Source: Streptomyces bikiniensis (GTDB lineage Bacteria > Actinomycetota > Actinomycetes > Streptomycetales > Streptomycetaceae). From it: 64,000 nt of DNA. The notes below the pieces were generated by a model. The model made no database searches and had not been told where the DNA came from. It worked only from the letters and a program-made list of their open reading frames with translations. The translations under genes and the position numbers were made by a program. The stretch is taken from assembly GCA_000716465.1 (NCBI GenBank), contig JNWL01000006.1:62001-126000 (forward strand). The letters run 5' to 3'. Below, piece after piece: positions 46,567 through 54,042 of this stretch. How positions within the stretch are numbered: position 1 is the stretch's first letter; the number at the start of each line of letters is the position of its first letter.

Positions 46567-47730
46567 TCACTCCGGCCAGTCCCCCGTCGCCAGGAAGCTC
46601 TCGACAGCGGCGGTGTACGGGGCGATGTCGAGGCCCTGGGCGGCCAGCCAGTCGTCGGAGTAGTACTTGTCGAGGTAGCGGTCGCCGGGGTCGCAGATCA
46701 GGGTGACGACGCTGCCGGTGCACCCCTGCCCGACCATCTCGGCCACGATCTTGAAGGCGCTCCACAGGCCGGTGCCGGTGGAGCCGCCCGCCTTGCGGCC
46801 GATGGCGGTCTCCAGGGCGCGGACGGCGGCGACGCTCGCCGCGTCGGGCACCTTCATCATCCGGTCGACGGCGCCGGGCACGAAGCTCGGCTCCATGCGG
46901 GGGCGGCCGATGCCCTCGATGCGGGAGCCGCAGTCGGCGGTGGCGTGCGGGTCGTGGTGGGTCCAGCCGTCGAAGAAGCAGGAGTTCTCGGGGTCGGCGA
47001 CGCAGATCCGGGTGTCGTGCTGCATGTAGTGCACGTAGCGGGCGATGGTCGCCGAGGTGCCGCCGGTGCCCGCGGTGGCCACGATCCAGGCCGGTTCCGG
47101 GTACCGCTCCAGCCTGAGCTGCTGGTACATCGACTCGGCGATGTTGTTGTTGCCGCGCCAGTCGGTGGCCCGCTCCGCGTAGGTGAACTGGTCCATGTAG
47201 TGGCCGCCGGTGCGCTCGGCGAGGGCGGCGGACTCCTCGTACATGGTGCGCGAGTCGTCGACGAAGTGGCAGCGCCCGCCGTGGAATTCGATGAGCCGGC
47301 ACTTCTCGGGACTGGTCGTGCGGGGCATGACGGCGATGAAGGGGACGCCGATGAGCTTCGCGAAGTACGCCTCGGAGACGGCGGTCGAGCCGCTGGAGGC
47401 CTCGATGACGGGCTTGTCCGGGCGGATCCAGCCGTTGCACAGGCCGTACAGGAAGAGGGAGCGGGCGAGCCGGTGCTTGAGGCTGCCGGTGGGGTGGGTG
47501 GACTCGTCCTTGAGGTAGAGGTCGATGCCCCAGCGCTCGGGGAGCGGGAAGCGCAGCAGGTGGGTGTCGGCCGAGCGGTTGGCGTCGGCCTGGACCTTGC
47601 GGACGGCCTCCTTCAGCCAGGCCCGGTAGGCGGGGTCGCTGCGGTCGACGTCGACGGTCGCCGTGGCGGTGGCGGTGCCTCCGGGAGTGGCCGGCGAACC
47701 GCTCCGCGCACTGTGGTCGGTGGTGCTCAT
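46567..47730 (-). CDS. PLP-dependent cysteine synthase-like enzyme (Cds1-type)
   Basis: A 387-residue fold-type II PLP enzyme. The Lys of [11 protein letters not shown] should hold [15 protein letters not shown] binds the substrate carboxylate, and [12 protein letters not shown] the phosphate. The long N-terminal extension (about 1-45) and the general pattern resemble mycobacterial Cds1, a cysteine desulfhydrase, more than CysK. It may make or break cysteine, releasing sulfide. The ATG at 47730 has GAGGAG 8 nt upstream. No sulfur-assimilation genes are next to it. Confidence 0.83.
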   Translation of the reverse strand: MSTTDHSARSGSPATPGGTATATATVDVDRSDPAYRAWLKEAVRKVQADANRSADTHLLRFPLPERWGIDLYLKDESTHPTGSLKHRLARSLFLYGLCNGWIRPDKPVIEASSGSTAVSEAYFAKLIGVPFIAVMPRTTSPEKCRLIEFHGGRCHFVDDSRTMYEESAALAERTGGHYMDQFTYAERATDWRGNNNIAESMYQQLRLERYPEPAWIVATAGTGGTSATIARYVHYMQHDTRICVADPENSCFFDGWTHHDPHATADCGSRIEGIGRPRMEPSFVPGAVDRMMKVPDAASVAAVRALETAIGRKAGGSTGTGLWSAFKIVAEMVGQGCTGSVVTLICDPGDRYLDKYYSDDWLAAQGLDIAPYTAAVESFLATGDWPE

Positions 47731-47941
47731 CCGCGCTTCTCCTCGATCGCTTCCCCGGGGGCGCTCCCCCAGGTGCTCCACCGCCGACGATACCCCTCCC
47801 ACCTGGGCAAACGTTCCCTTTGACCTTCCATAGGGAAGACTTGCGGAAGGGTGTGCGAGAGGGCCACTGGTGCGGTCGCGGACGGCCCGGCACACTGGGA
47901 GCGGCGGCCCGGGGGAAACGGGCGGGAAGGGGCGGATCGGC

Positions 47942-48325
47942 ATGAGGGAACCCGAGTTCAGCGCCAGGGGCGTGGAGATCAACCGCCGGCTGCGTTCGCT
48001 GACGCGCGCGGGCGAGGTGCGGATCGAGGACGGGCGGCTCGCCCTGCTCACCAGTTACGGCAGCGAGATCGACAGCGCGCCGGTGACGGCGGTGCGGGCG
48101 GGGCGCCCGTGGTTCGCGGGGCCGGACGAGGCGGTGGCGACCGTGAACGGCACCCGGTACCGGCTGACGCTGCACAAGAACGGCCGGGACGGCGGGGCGG
48201 CGGATTCCGGAGGCGCCAGGGGCTCCGGGGACTCCGGGAAGCCGAAGGAGCCGGAGGAGTCGAAGGAGCCGGAGGAGTCGGGGCGCTTCCTCGCCGCGCT
48301 CAAGCGGGCGGCGGGCCGGCGCTGA
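47942..48325 (+). CDS. Small acidic-tailed protein of unknown function
   Basis: A 127-residue protein. The N-terminal 80 residues are compact and beta-rich ([22 protein letters not shown], then [20 protein letters not shown]). Next is a Ser/Glu/Lys-rich tail containing [12 protein letters not shown] and a basic end [13 protein letters not shown]. It lacks membrane segments. I do not recognise a family. It is divergent from the Cds1-like gene, whose 211-bp shared gap holds TTCCCT-N12-AGGGAA at 47814-47837. Confidence 0.6.
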   Translation: MREPEFSARGVEINRRLRSLTRAGEVRIEDGRLALLTSYGSEIDSAPVTAVRAGRPWFAGPDEAVATVNGTRYRLTLHKNGRDGGAADSGGARGSGDSGKPKEPEESKEPEESGRFLAALKRAAGRR

Positions 48326-48520
48326 CACCGGGGCGCGCGGCGCCCCTCGGACCTGGTACGGCTCGCCGTGAGTTGCGGGACGGCCACCCCTGGCCCACGC
48401 TGGAACCAGCTCACCGAGAGTTGACGGGCGGTGACAGTACGTCGTGGCCACCGCCCCGCTGGACCGCATGAGAGATCCGAACCTTCGTCTTCTTCCGGAC
48501 TACTTCGGGGAGTCGCAGCC

Positions 48521-49120
48521 GTGATCAGCGAACCGAGCAGGTATTACGCGGTGGAGCTCCAAGCCCTGCCGCAGCGGATCGGACAGGTCCGCAGGATCGT
48601 CTCGGCGCATCTGCGCCACTGGCATCTCGACGCCCTGGTCGACCATGCCCTCCTGGGAGTCACCGAACTCCTGACCAACGTCCACCGGCACGCCCGGCCG
48701 GACAAGCGGTGCACCGTGGAGGTCGAGCTGCTGCTCGACCGCCTCACGGTCTCCGTCAGGGACCACGACCCGCGCCTGCCCCGGACCGAGGGCCCGTTCG
48801 GCGATCCGGCCGACACGCCGGCCGACGGCCTCGCCACCTCCGGCCGGGGCCTCGTCCTGGTCGGCGCGGTCAGCGAGAGCTGGGGCGTCCGGCCGTGCGG
48901 GGACGACGGGAAGGTCGTGTGGTTCACCCTCGCGGCGCCGCCCGTGGGCGGCCCCGTCGAGACGCGCGAGGAAGTGGCGTACGGCGCCGCGGCCGGCGGC
49001 CCCTTCACCGGGTACGAGCGGGTTCCCGCCGTGCCCCTCGGCACCCCTGCCGAACCGGTCCTGAGCCCCGCCCCCGCGGTGGCGGCCGCCCGCCCGGTCC
49101 TGGCGGGCCGGGCGGGCTGA
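48521..49120 (+). CDS. RsbW-like ATP-binding (anti-sigma type) protein
   Basis: A 199-residue GHKL ATPase-domain protein. The N-box is in LGVTELLTNVHRHARP, and GRGLVLVGAVSESWG supplies the G-type loop; both match RsbW/SpoIIAB serine kinases that bind sigma factors. The C-terminal 50 residues are Pro/Ala-rich and probably disordered. Streptomyces have many of these orphans. No anti-anti-sigma partner is adjacent, so the target cannot be named. The GTG at 48521 has GGGGAG 9 nt upstream. Confidence 0.87.
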   Translation: MISEPSRYYAVELQALPQRIGQVRRIVSAHLRHWHLDALVDHALLGVTELLTNVHRHARPDKRCTVEVELLLDRLTVSVRDHDPRLPRTEGPFGDPADTPADGLATSGRGLVLVGAVSESWGVRPCGDDGKVVWFTLAAPPVGGPVETREEVAYGAAAGGPFTGYERVPAVPLGTPAEPVLSPAPAVAAARPVLAGRAG

Positions 49121-49122
49121 GG

Positions 49123-49139
49123 CCCGCCGGGCCGGCGGG
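49123..49139. terminator. Short hairpin between convergent genes
   Basis: A 7-bp stem (CCCGCCG / CGGCGGG) with a 3-nt loop in the 24-bp gap between the ATPase and methyltransferase genes. Confidence 0.35.
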
Positions 49140-49144
49140 AGCGC

Positions 49145-49921
49145 TCAGTCCCCGGCCACGGCCACGAGGGTCAGATAGGCGATGCCGAGGACGCCCCGGT
49201 AGCCGTTCAGCCAACCGGAGCGCTGCCGGTCGACGCGCTCGCGCGTCTCGGCGGCGAGCGGGTGGCCGGGGTTCGCGGCGAGCCAGACCTCGGTGTCGTA
49301 CCGGTAGCCGGACTCGAACTCCTCCCACTCCTCGGCACTCGCCGTCTCGATCCACGCGGGCCGGAACCCGGCCCCGATCGCGAGGTCCACGAGGGCGCCG
49401 AGGGAGAGGTGGTCGTCGGCGCGGGCGCCGGGCCACATCCCGGCCAGTTCGGCCCCGGTGGGGGCGCGCTCCCAGAAGCCCTCCCCCAGGACGACGCGGC
49501 CGCCGGGCCGGACGAGCCGGCGGAGTTCGCGCAGGGCGGCGGCGGGGTCGTGCGGCAGCCCGGGGTCGCAGAGCGCCTGGCTGGAGCCGAGGCAGAGGAC
49601 CGCGTCGACGGGACCCCGGTCGGTGCCGAGCGCCGATTCCTCCACGAAGGCCACGCGGCCGGCGAGCCCGCGCTCCTCGGCGAGGGCGCGGCCCCGGGCC
49701 AGGTCCTCGGCGTCGATGTCGATCCCGGTCCCCTCGGCCGAGGGGACGGCGTCGAGGAGGCGCAGAAGCAACTCGCCCCAGCCGCATCCGATGTCGAGCA
49801 CGTCGGCGGGCCCGGCGGCGGCCAGCCGCCCCAGGATGCGGGCGGCGCGGTCCTCGGAGAGCGGACCGTGGAAGGTGAGGCCGCCGAGGCGCGGGGGGAG
49901 GGCGGGGTCGGAAGAGGTCAT
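49145..49921 (-). CDS. Class I SAM-dependent methyltransferase
   Basis: A 258-residue Rossmann methyltransferase. The SAM-binding motif I is VLDIGCGWGELLLRLL; motif II acidic GTGIDIDAEDL, and the later AVLCLGSSQALCDPG and GGRVVLGEGFW strands follow the usual order. It resembles small-molecule methyltransferases with unknown acceptor. It converges with the ATPase gene and is divergent from the AHSA1-type SRPBCC gene at 50070. Confidence 0.87.
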   Translation of the reverse strand: MTSSDPALPPRLGGLTFHGPLSEDRAARILGRLAAAGPADVLDIGCGWGELLLRLLDAVPSAEGTGIDIDAEDLARGRALAEERGLAGRVAFVEESALGTDRGPVDAVLCLGSSQALCDPGLPHDPAAALRELRRLVRPGGRVVLGEGFWERAPTGAELAGMWPGARADDHLSLGALVDLAIGAGFRPAWIETASAEEWEEFESGYRYDTEVWLAANPGHPLAAETRERVDRQRSGWLNGYRGVLGIAYLTLVAVAGD

Positions 49922-50069
49922 GGGGCGGAACGGTACGCCGTACGGTCGGCCGGGCCCACCGGATTTCGGTCCGGCCCCGGACCCCGGCCTCGGACACGGG
50001 CGCGGGCGTGGCTCCGGGTACGGGCGCGGCCCCGGGCGCGAACACCGTACGGGCCCTAGCCTGGGGAGG

Positions 50070-50534
50070 GTGTACACCACGCGCGTGTCCCGCCACGTCG
50101 ACGCCCCGCCCCTGGCCGTCTACCGGACGCTCCTCGACCCGGAGGCCGTCGCGCGCTGGCGGGTGCCGTACGGCATGACCTGCCGGGTGCACGAGTTCGA
50201 CGCGCGCGAGGGAGGCGCCTTCCGGGTCTCGCTGCGGTACGAGGGGGAGGGCGGCGCGGGGAAGTCGGGGCCGCGCACGGACACGTACCACGGCCGCTTC
50301 GTGGAGCTCGTACCGGGCGAACGGGTCGTCGAGATCGTCGAGTTCGAGACGGCGGACCCGCTGCTGCACGGCGCCATGACCCTGACGACGACCCTGGTCC
50401 CGGACGGCGGCGGCACCGAGGTCCTGGTCGTCCACGAGGGCGTTCCGGACGCGATCCCGGCCGCCGACAACGAGGCCGGCACCCGCATGGCCCTGGACCG
50501 GCTCGCGGCGCTGCTCGAAGGGCGTCCGGAGTAG
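50070..50534 (+). CDS. SRPBCC (AHSA1-type) protein
   Basis: A 154-residue START-fold protein of the Aha1/CalC type: SRHVDAPPLAVYRTLLDPEAVARW at the start and a C-terminal helix NEAGTRMALDRLAALLEG. Members bind hydrophobic ligands; some sequester antibiotics. The GTG at 50070 is preceded closely by TAGCCT, so a leaderless start is possible. It converges with the ROK regulator gene 24 bp away. Confidence 0.85.
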   Translation: MYTTRVSRHVDAPPLAVYRTLLDPEAVARWRVPYGMTCRVHEFDAREGGAFRVSLRYEGEGGAGKSGPRTDTYHGRFVELVPGERVVEIVEFETADPLLHGAMTLTTTLVPDGGGTEVLVVHEGVPDAIPAADNEAGTRMALDRLAALLEGRPE

Positions 50535-50558
50535 CGGCGCCCGCGCGGCCGGGGCGAC

Positions 50559-51785
50559 TCAGACGGACTCGCGGGAGAGGGCCGTCAGCGGGTCGTCCAG
50601 GACCGGCTGCCAGGCCAGCTCGGCGGCGCCCACGAGGCTGTTGTGGTCCAGGGTGCAGGGGAGGATCGGCACGCCGCCGCTGCGACCCCAGAGGCTGCGG
50701 TCGGCGACGACCGCGCGGAGGCGCTCGGGGTCGGCGTCGAGGAGTTCGCGGTGGAGGCCGCCGAGGATGATCCGGTCCGGGTTGAGGATGTTCACCAGAC
50801 CGGCGAGGCCGAGTCCGAGGCGGTCGATCAGCTCTCCGACGGCGACCCGGACGCCGGGGTCGTCCGGGCTGGTGCGCAGCAGGTCGCGGGACTGCTGGAG
50901 CAGGGAGACCTCGGGGCCGGGGACGCGGCCGGCGGCCGTGAGGAAGGCGAGCGGGTCGGTCTCGACGTCGAGGCAGCCCCGGCCCCCGCAGTGGCACGGG
51001 CGGCCCTCCGGGTTCACCGTCAGGTGGCCGACCTCCAGGGCGAGGCCCGCGCTGCCGGTGTGCAGGCGCCCGTCGAGCACGAGCGCGCCGCCGACGCCCC
51101 GGTGGCCGGTGGCCACGCAGAGCAGGTCCCGGGCGCCGCGCCCCGCGCCGTGGCGGTGCTCGGCGAGGGCGGCGAGGTTCACGTCGTTGCCGGTGAAGGC
51201 GGGGCCCTCGATGCCCGCTTCCCGTACGCGCTCGGCGAAGATCTGGCGGACCTGCGCACCGGCGGGCCAGGCGAGGTGCAGCGGGTTGAGGGCGGTGCCC
51301 TCGGGTTCGGCGACCGCGGAGGGCACGGCGAGGCCGGCGCCGACGCAGCGGCGGCCGCTCTCCGCGAGGAGGGCCGCTCCGGCGTCGACCACGGCCCCGA
51401 GGACCTGGGCGGGGTCGGCGGAGACGACCACGCTGCCGGGGGCCGTGGCGACGATCGTGCCGCCGAGGCCGACGAGCGCGGCCCGGAAGCCGTCCGGGTG
51501 GACCTGTGCGGCGAGGGCGACGGGGCCCTTCTCGTCGACGGCGAGCCGGTGCGAGGGGCGGCCCTGGGAGCCGGCCGCGGCGCCCGGGTTGGAGTCGACC
51601 CTGATGAGGCCGAGGGCCTCCAGCTCGGCGGCGACGGCCCCGGCGGTGGCGCGGGTGACGCCGAGTTCGGCGGTGAGGACGGCCCGGGTCGGCGCCCTGC
51701 CGGTGTGCACCAGCTCAAGGGCGGGGCCGAGCGCGCTGCGCCCCCTGTCCAGCCGTGTCCGGGTCGTCGTCGCCTTGCCGTTCAT
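50559..51785 (-). CDS. ROK-family transcriptional regulator
   Basis: A 408-residue regulator of normal ROK length. A winged helix-turn-helix occupies about 15-75 (AVLTAELGVTRATAGAVAAELEALGL). The ROK sugar-binding fold follows, with a zinc site CHCGGRGCLD and a preceding GLALEVGHLTV. It is divergent from an MFS transporter gene whose promoter overlaps a dyad (51864-51888), the most likely operator. Intact here, unlike the ROK remnant at 21767. The ligand is probably a sugar or sugar phosphate. Confidence 0.9.
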   Translation of the reverse strand: MNGKATTTRTRLDRGRSALGPALELVHTGRAPTRAVLTAELGVTRATAGAVAAELEALGLIRVDSNPGAAAGSQGRPSHRLAVDEKGPVALAAQVHPDGFRAALVGLGGTIVATAPGSVVVSADPAQVLGAVVDAGAALLAESGRRCVGAGLAVPSAVAEPEGTALNPLHLAWPAGAQVRQIFAERVREAGIEGPAFTGNDVNLAALAEHRHGAGRGARDLLCVATGHRGVGGALVLDGRLHTGSAGLALEVGHLTVNPEGRPCHCGGRGCLDVETDPLAFLTAAGRVPGPEVSLLQQSRDLLRTSPDDPGVRVAVGELIDRLGLGLAGLVNILNPDRIILGGLHRELLDADPERLRAVVADRSLWGRSGGVPILPCTLDHNSLVGAAELAWQPVLDDPLTALSRESV

Positions 51786-51833
51786 GGGGGCGAGTCTCCC
51801 ATGATCGGACGGCGCTCCCGACCTCGCGGCCGG

Positions 51834-51888
51834 TTGATTCCCCTGCCCCTCGCCCCTATCCTGACTTTGTGCCGCTACTAAACAAAGT
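51834..51888 (+). promoter_or_regulatory. Promoter with dyad operator overlapping a leaderless start
   Basis: The -35 TTGATT (51834-51839), a 17-bp spacer and the -10 TATCCT (51857-51862) place the start of transcription at or beside the GTG at 51869. The dyad ACTTTGT-N11-ACAAAGT spans 51864-51888, covering the start codon and codons 2-7. Those codons (CTA, CTA, AAA, GTA) are rare in this genome, as if the operator constrains them. Confidence 0.8.
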
Positions 51889-53104
51889 ACGGACGGCCGC
51901 CTCGGGGGGCTCCGGCGGAGACACCGCCGCCCGCTCCCTGTCCCGCCTCCGCTCCGCCCTGACCCTCTTCTTCGCCCTCGACGGCTTCCTGTTCGCCGGC
52001 TGGGTGGTCCGCATCCCCGCCGTCAAGGAGCAGACCGGCGCCTCCGCCGGGGACCTCGGCCTGGCGCTCCTCGGGGTGTCGGCGGGCGCCGTGGTGACCA
52101 TGACGCTGACCGGGCGCCTCTGCCGCCGGTACGGCTCCCACGCCGTCACCGTCGCCACCGCCGTACTCCTCTCGCTCTCCGTCGCCCTGCCCGCGCTCGC
52201 CCGCTCCCCGCTCGCCCTCGGCCTCGTCCTGCTCGTCTTCGGCGCCGCGTACGGCGGCATCAACGTCGCCATGAACAGCGCCGCCGTGGACGTCGTGACC
52301 GCGCTGCGGCGCCCCGTGATGCCGGGTTTCCACGCCGCGTTCAGCCTCGGCGGCATGCTGGGGGCCGGGCTCGGCGGGCTGCTCGCCGGCAGCCTCTCCC
52401 CCACCGCCCACCTCCTCGGCCTCACGCTCGCCGGCCTGGCCCTGACGGGCGCCGCCGGACCCGTGCTCCTGCGCCACCCCTCCCCCGCCCCGCCCGAGGT
52501 CCGGCCGGCGCGGTCCGCCGGGACCGACGCCCCCGGCGCGCGGCCGGGCGGCTCGCGCCGCGCGGTCCTCGTCTTCGGCACGATCGCGCTCTGCACGGCG
52601 TACGGCGAGGGCGCGCTCGCCGACTGGGGCGCCCTCCACCTCACCCAGGACCTGCACGCGCACCCCGGGGCGGCCGCCGCCGGATACTCGGTCTTCGCCC
52701 TGACGATGACCGTAGGCCGGCTCTCCGGCACCGCGCTGCTCGAACGCCTCGGCCAGACCAGGACCCTGGTCGCGGGCGGCGCGACCGCCGCCGCGGGCAT
52801 GCTGCTCGGCGCGCTCGCGCCGACCGTCTGGGCCGCGCTCCTCGGCTTCGCCGTGACCGGCCTCGGCCTCGCCAACGTCTTCCCCGTCGCGGTGGCCCGC
52901 GCGGGCGCGCTCGCCGGCCCCGCCGGGGTGGCGACCGCGTCCACGCTCGGATACGGCGGGATGCTGCTGGGCCCGCCCTCGATCGGGTTCCTCGCCGACT
53001 GGTTCTCCCTGCCGGCCGCGCTCACCACGGTCGCGGTGCTCGCCGCCGGGGCGGCGGTGATGGGGTACCTGGCCCGGGACGCCGGGGAGGCCCGGACGGC
53101 CTGA
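51869..53104 (+). CDS. MFS transporter
   Basis: A 411-residue transporter with 12 predicted helices. Family marks include TLFFALDGFLFAGWVVRIPAVKE in the first helix, TLTGRLCRRYGS, and YGGINVAMNSAAVDV in helix 5, as in the FucP/YbjJ-type sugar or drug subgroup. Substrate is unknown; coupling to a ROK regulator favours a sugar. Translation starts at GTG 51869 without any ribosome site, which suits a leaderless message. Confidence 0.87.
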   Translation: MPLLNKVRTAASGGSGGDTAARSLSRLRSALTLFFALDGFLFAGWVVRIPAVKEQTGASAGDLGLALLGVSAGAVVTMTLTGRLCRRYGSHAVTVATAVLLSLSVALPALARSPLALGLVLLVFGAAYGGINVAMNSAAVDVVTALRRPVMPGFHAAFSLGGMLGAGLGGLLAGSLSPTAHLLGLTLAGLALTGAAGPVLLRHPSPAPPEVRPARSAGTDAPGARPGGSRRAVLVFGTIALCTAYGEGALADWGALHLTQDLHAHPGAAAAGYSVFALTMTVGRLSGTALLERLGQTRTLVAGGATAAAGMLLGALAPTVWAALLGFAVTGLGLANVFPVAVARAGALAGPAGVATASTLGYGGMLLGPPSIGFLADWFSLPAALTTVAVLAAGAAVMGYLARDAGEARTA

Positions 53105-53170
53105 GCGGCCGCTCCGGCACGACGAGGCGCGGAAGCCCCGGCGGAGCAGGTCCTCGTCGCCCCCGGGCGG

Positions 53171-53240
53171 GGCGTCCCTCACCGCAGGCCTGGCGGGCGT
53201 CCCTCACCGCAGGCCGGGCGGGGCGTCCCTCACCGCAGGG
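53171..53240. repeat. Three tandem copies of the 3' end of the ABM gene
   Basis: GGCGTCCCTCACCGCAGG occurs at 53171, 53196 and 53222 (25- and 26-bp periods). The third copy contains the last codons and stop of the gene ending at 53230, so the stop-codon region has been tandemly duplicated downstream. Confidence 0.85.
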
Positions 53241-53526
53241 ACGCGAGCGTGAAGTGCCGTACGCGGAGGGGCTCGACGAGGTACTCCTCCTCGCCCGGCA
53301 GGACGACGGGCCGGTCGCGCCAGTACTCGCCCGCGTACTCGACCAGCGCCCGCTCGTCGCGCCAGCGGCTGACGTACAGCAGCGCGTCGGGCGGTGCGAG
53401 CAGCACCTCGTGGTCCACGAGGCCCGGATGCCGGTCGGGGAACTCGCGCACCGCGGAGACGATCATGTCGTGGAACGCCTCGAAACGGTCAGGACGTACA
53501 CGTGCCTCACTCACCCTGATGATCAC
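53230..53526 (-). CDS. Antibiotic-biosynthesis-monooxygenase (ABM) domain protein
   Basis: A 98-residue dimeric alpha+beta barrel protein: MIIRVSEARVRPDRFEAFHDM, then HPGLVDHEVLLAPPD, LYVSRWRDERAL. Such proteins are small oxygenases or heme/quinol-handling enzymes. No cofactor-binding residues can be assigned by eye. The GTG at 53526 lacks a clear ribosome site. It lies 29 bp downstream of the marR gene on the same strand, so they may be co-transcribed. Confidence 0.82.
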   Translation of the reverse strand: MIIRVSEARVRPDRFEAFHDMIVSAVREFPDRHPGLVDHEVLLAPPDALLYVSRWRDERALVEYAGEYWRDRPVVLPGEEEYLVEPLRVRHFTLASLR

Positions 53527-53555
53527 GCCGTCAGGGTGTCACGCGCGCGGGCGCT

Positions 53556-53954
53556 TCAGGAATCCCGGTCCAGCATCCGGGTCAGGACCTCGCGCTGGAG
53601 GGGCTTCGCCCCGGCGTGGCGGTCGAGGCCCTTCCCGGTGAGCCTCACCTGGACGCCGCGCCGGTCCTCGGGGCACATGCCCCGGACGACCAGGCCGTCC
53701 TTCTCCAGACGGGCGACGAGCCGGGACAGCGCGCTCTGGCTGAGGTGGACGCGGCCGGCGAGTTCCTGGAAGCGCCAGGACGCCGGGCCGTCCTCGGACG
53801 CGCCCTCGGCGAGGACGTCGAGGACTTCGAAGTCGCTGGCTCCGAGTCCGTGCGGCTGGAGGGCCCGGTCGAGCTCACAGGTCGTACGGGCGTGCAGGGC
53901 GAGGACGTCACGCCACTCCTCCACGAGCGCGCGTTCGGACTTGTTCGCTGCCAT
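53556..53954 (-). CDS. MarR-family transcriptional regulator
   Basis: A 132-residue winged-helix regulator. The recognition part is AGRVHLSQSALSRLVARLEKDGLV and the wing has DRRGVQVRLTGKG. Dimerisation helices flank these. It is divergent from a 14-helix drug exporter gene and the 88-bp gap contains clustered TGCA dyads, so it probably represses both genes and is released by a drug-like ligand. Confidence 0.93.
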   Translation of the reverse strand: MAANKSERALVEEWRDVLALHARTTCELDRALQPHGLGASDFEVLDVLAEGASEDGPASWRFQELAGRVHLSQSALSRLVARLEKDGLVVRGMCPEDRRGVQVRLTGKGLDRHAGAKPLQREVLTRMLDRDS

Positions 53955-53986
53955 GGGCGCACGTTAGCAGAGACGACCCCTTTTGT

Positions 53987-54042
53987 TGCATGAGAATTAA
54001 ATGCACTTGCATTCAATGCATGTGCATGTACTGTCTCCGTCC
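53987..54042. promoter_or_regulatory. MarR operators: clustered TGCA dyads over the exporter promoter
   Basis: Two dyads, AATGCA-CT-TGCATT (54000-54013) and ATGCA-TG-TGCAT (54016-54027), are about 15 bp apart, with a further TTGCAT at 53987. The putative -35 TTGCAT (54007-54012) and -10 TACTGT (54029-54034) lie within and just after them, giving a start a few bases before the ATG at 54043. Confidence 0.75.

Noticed and set aside
46516..47823. Plus-strand open frame opposite the PLP enzyme
   Set aside because: Only its first few codons overlap the SRPBCC remnant; the rest is Gly/Val/Asp-rich antisense of the PLP enzyme.
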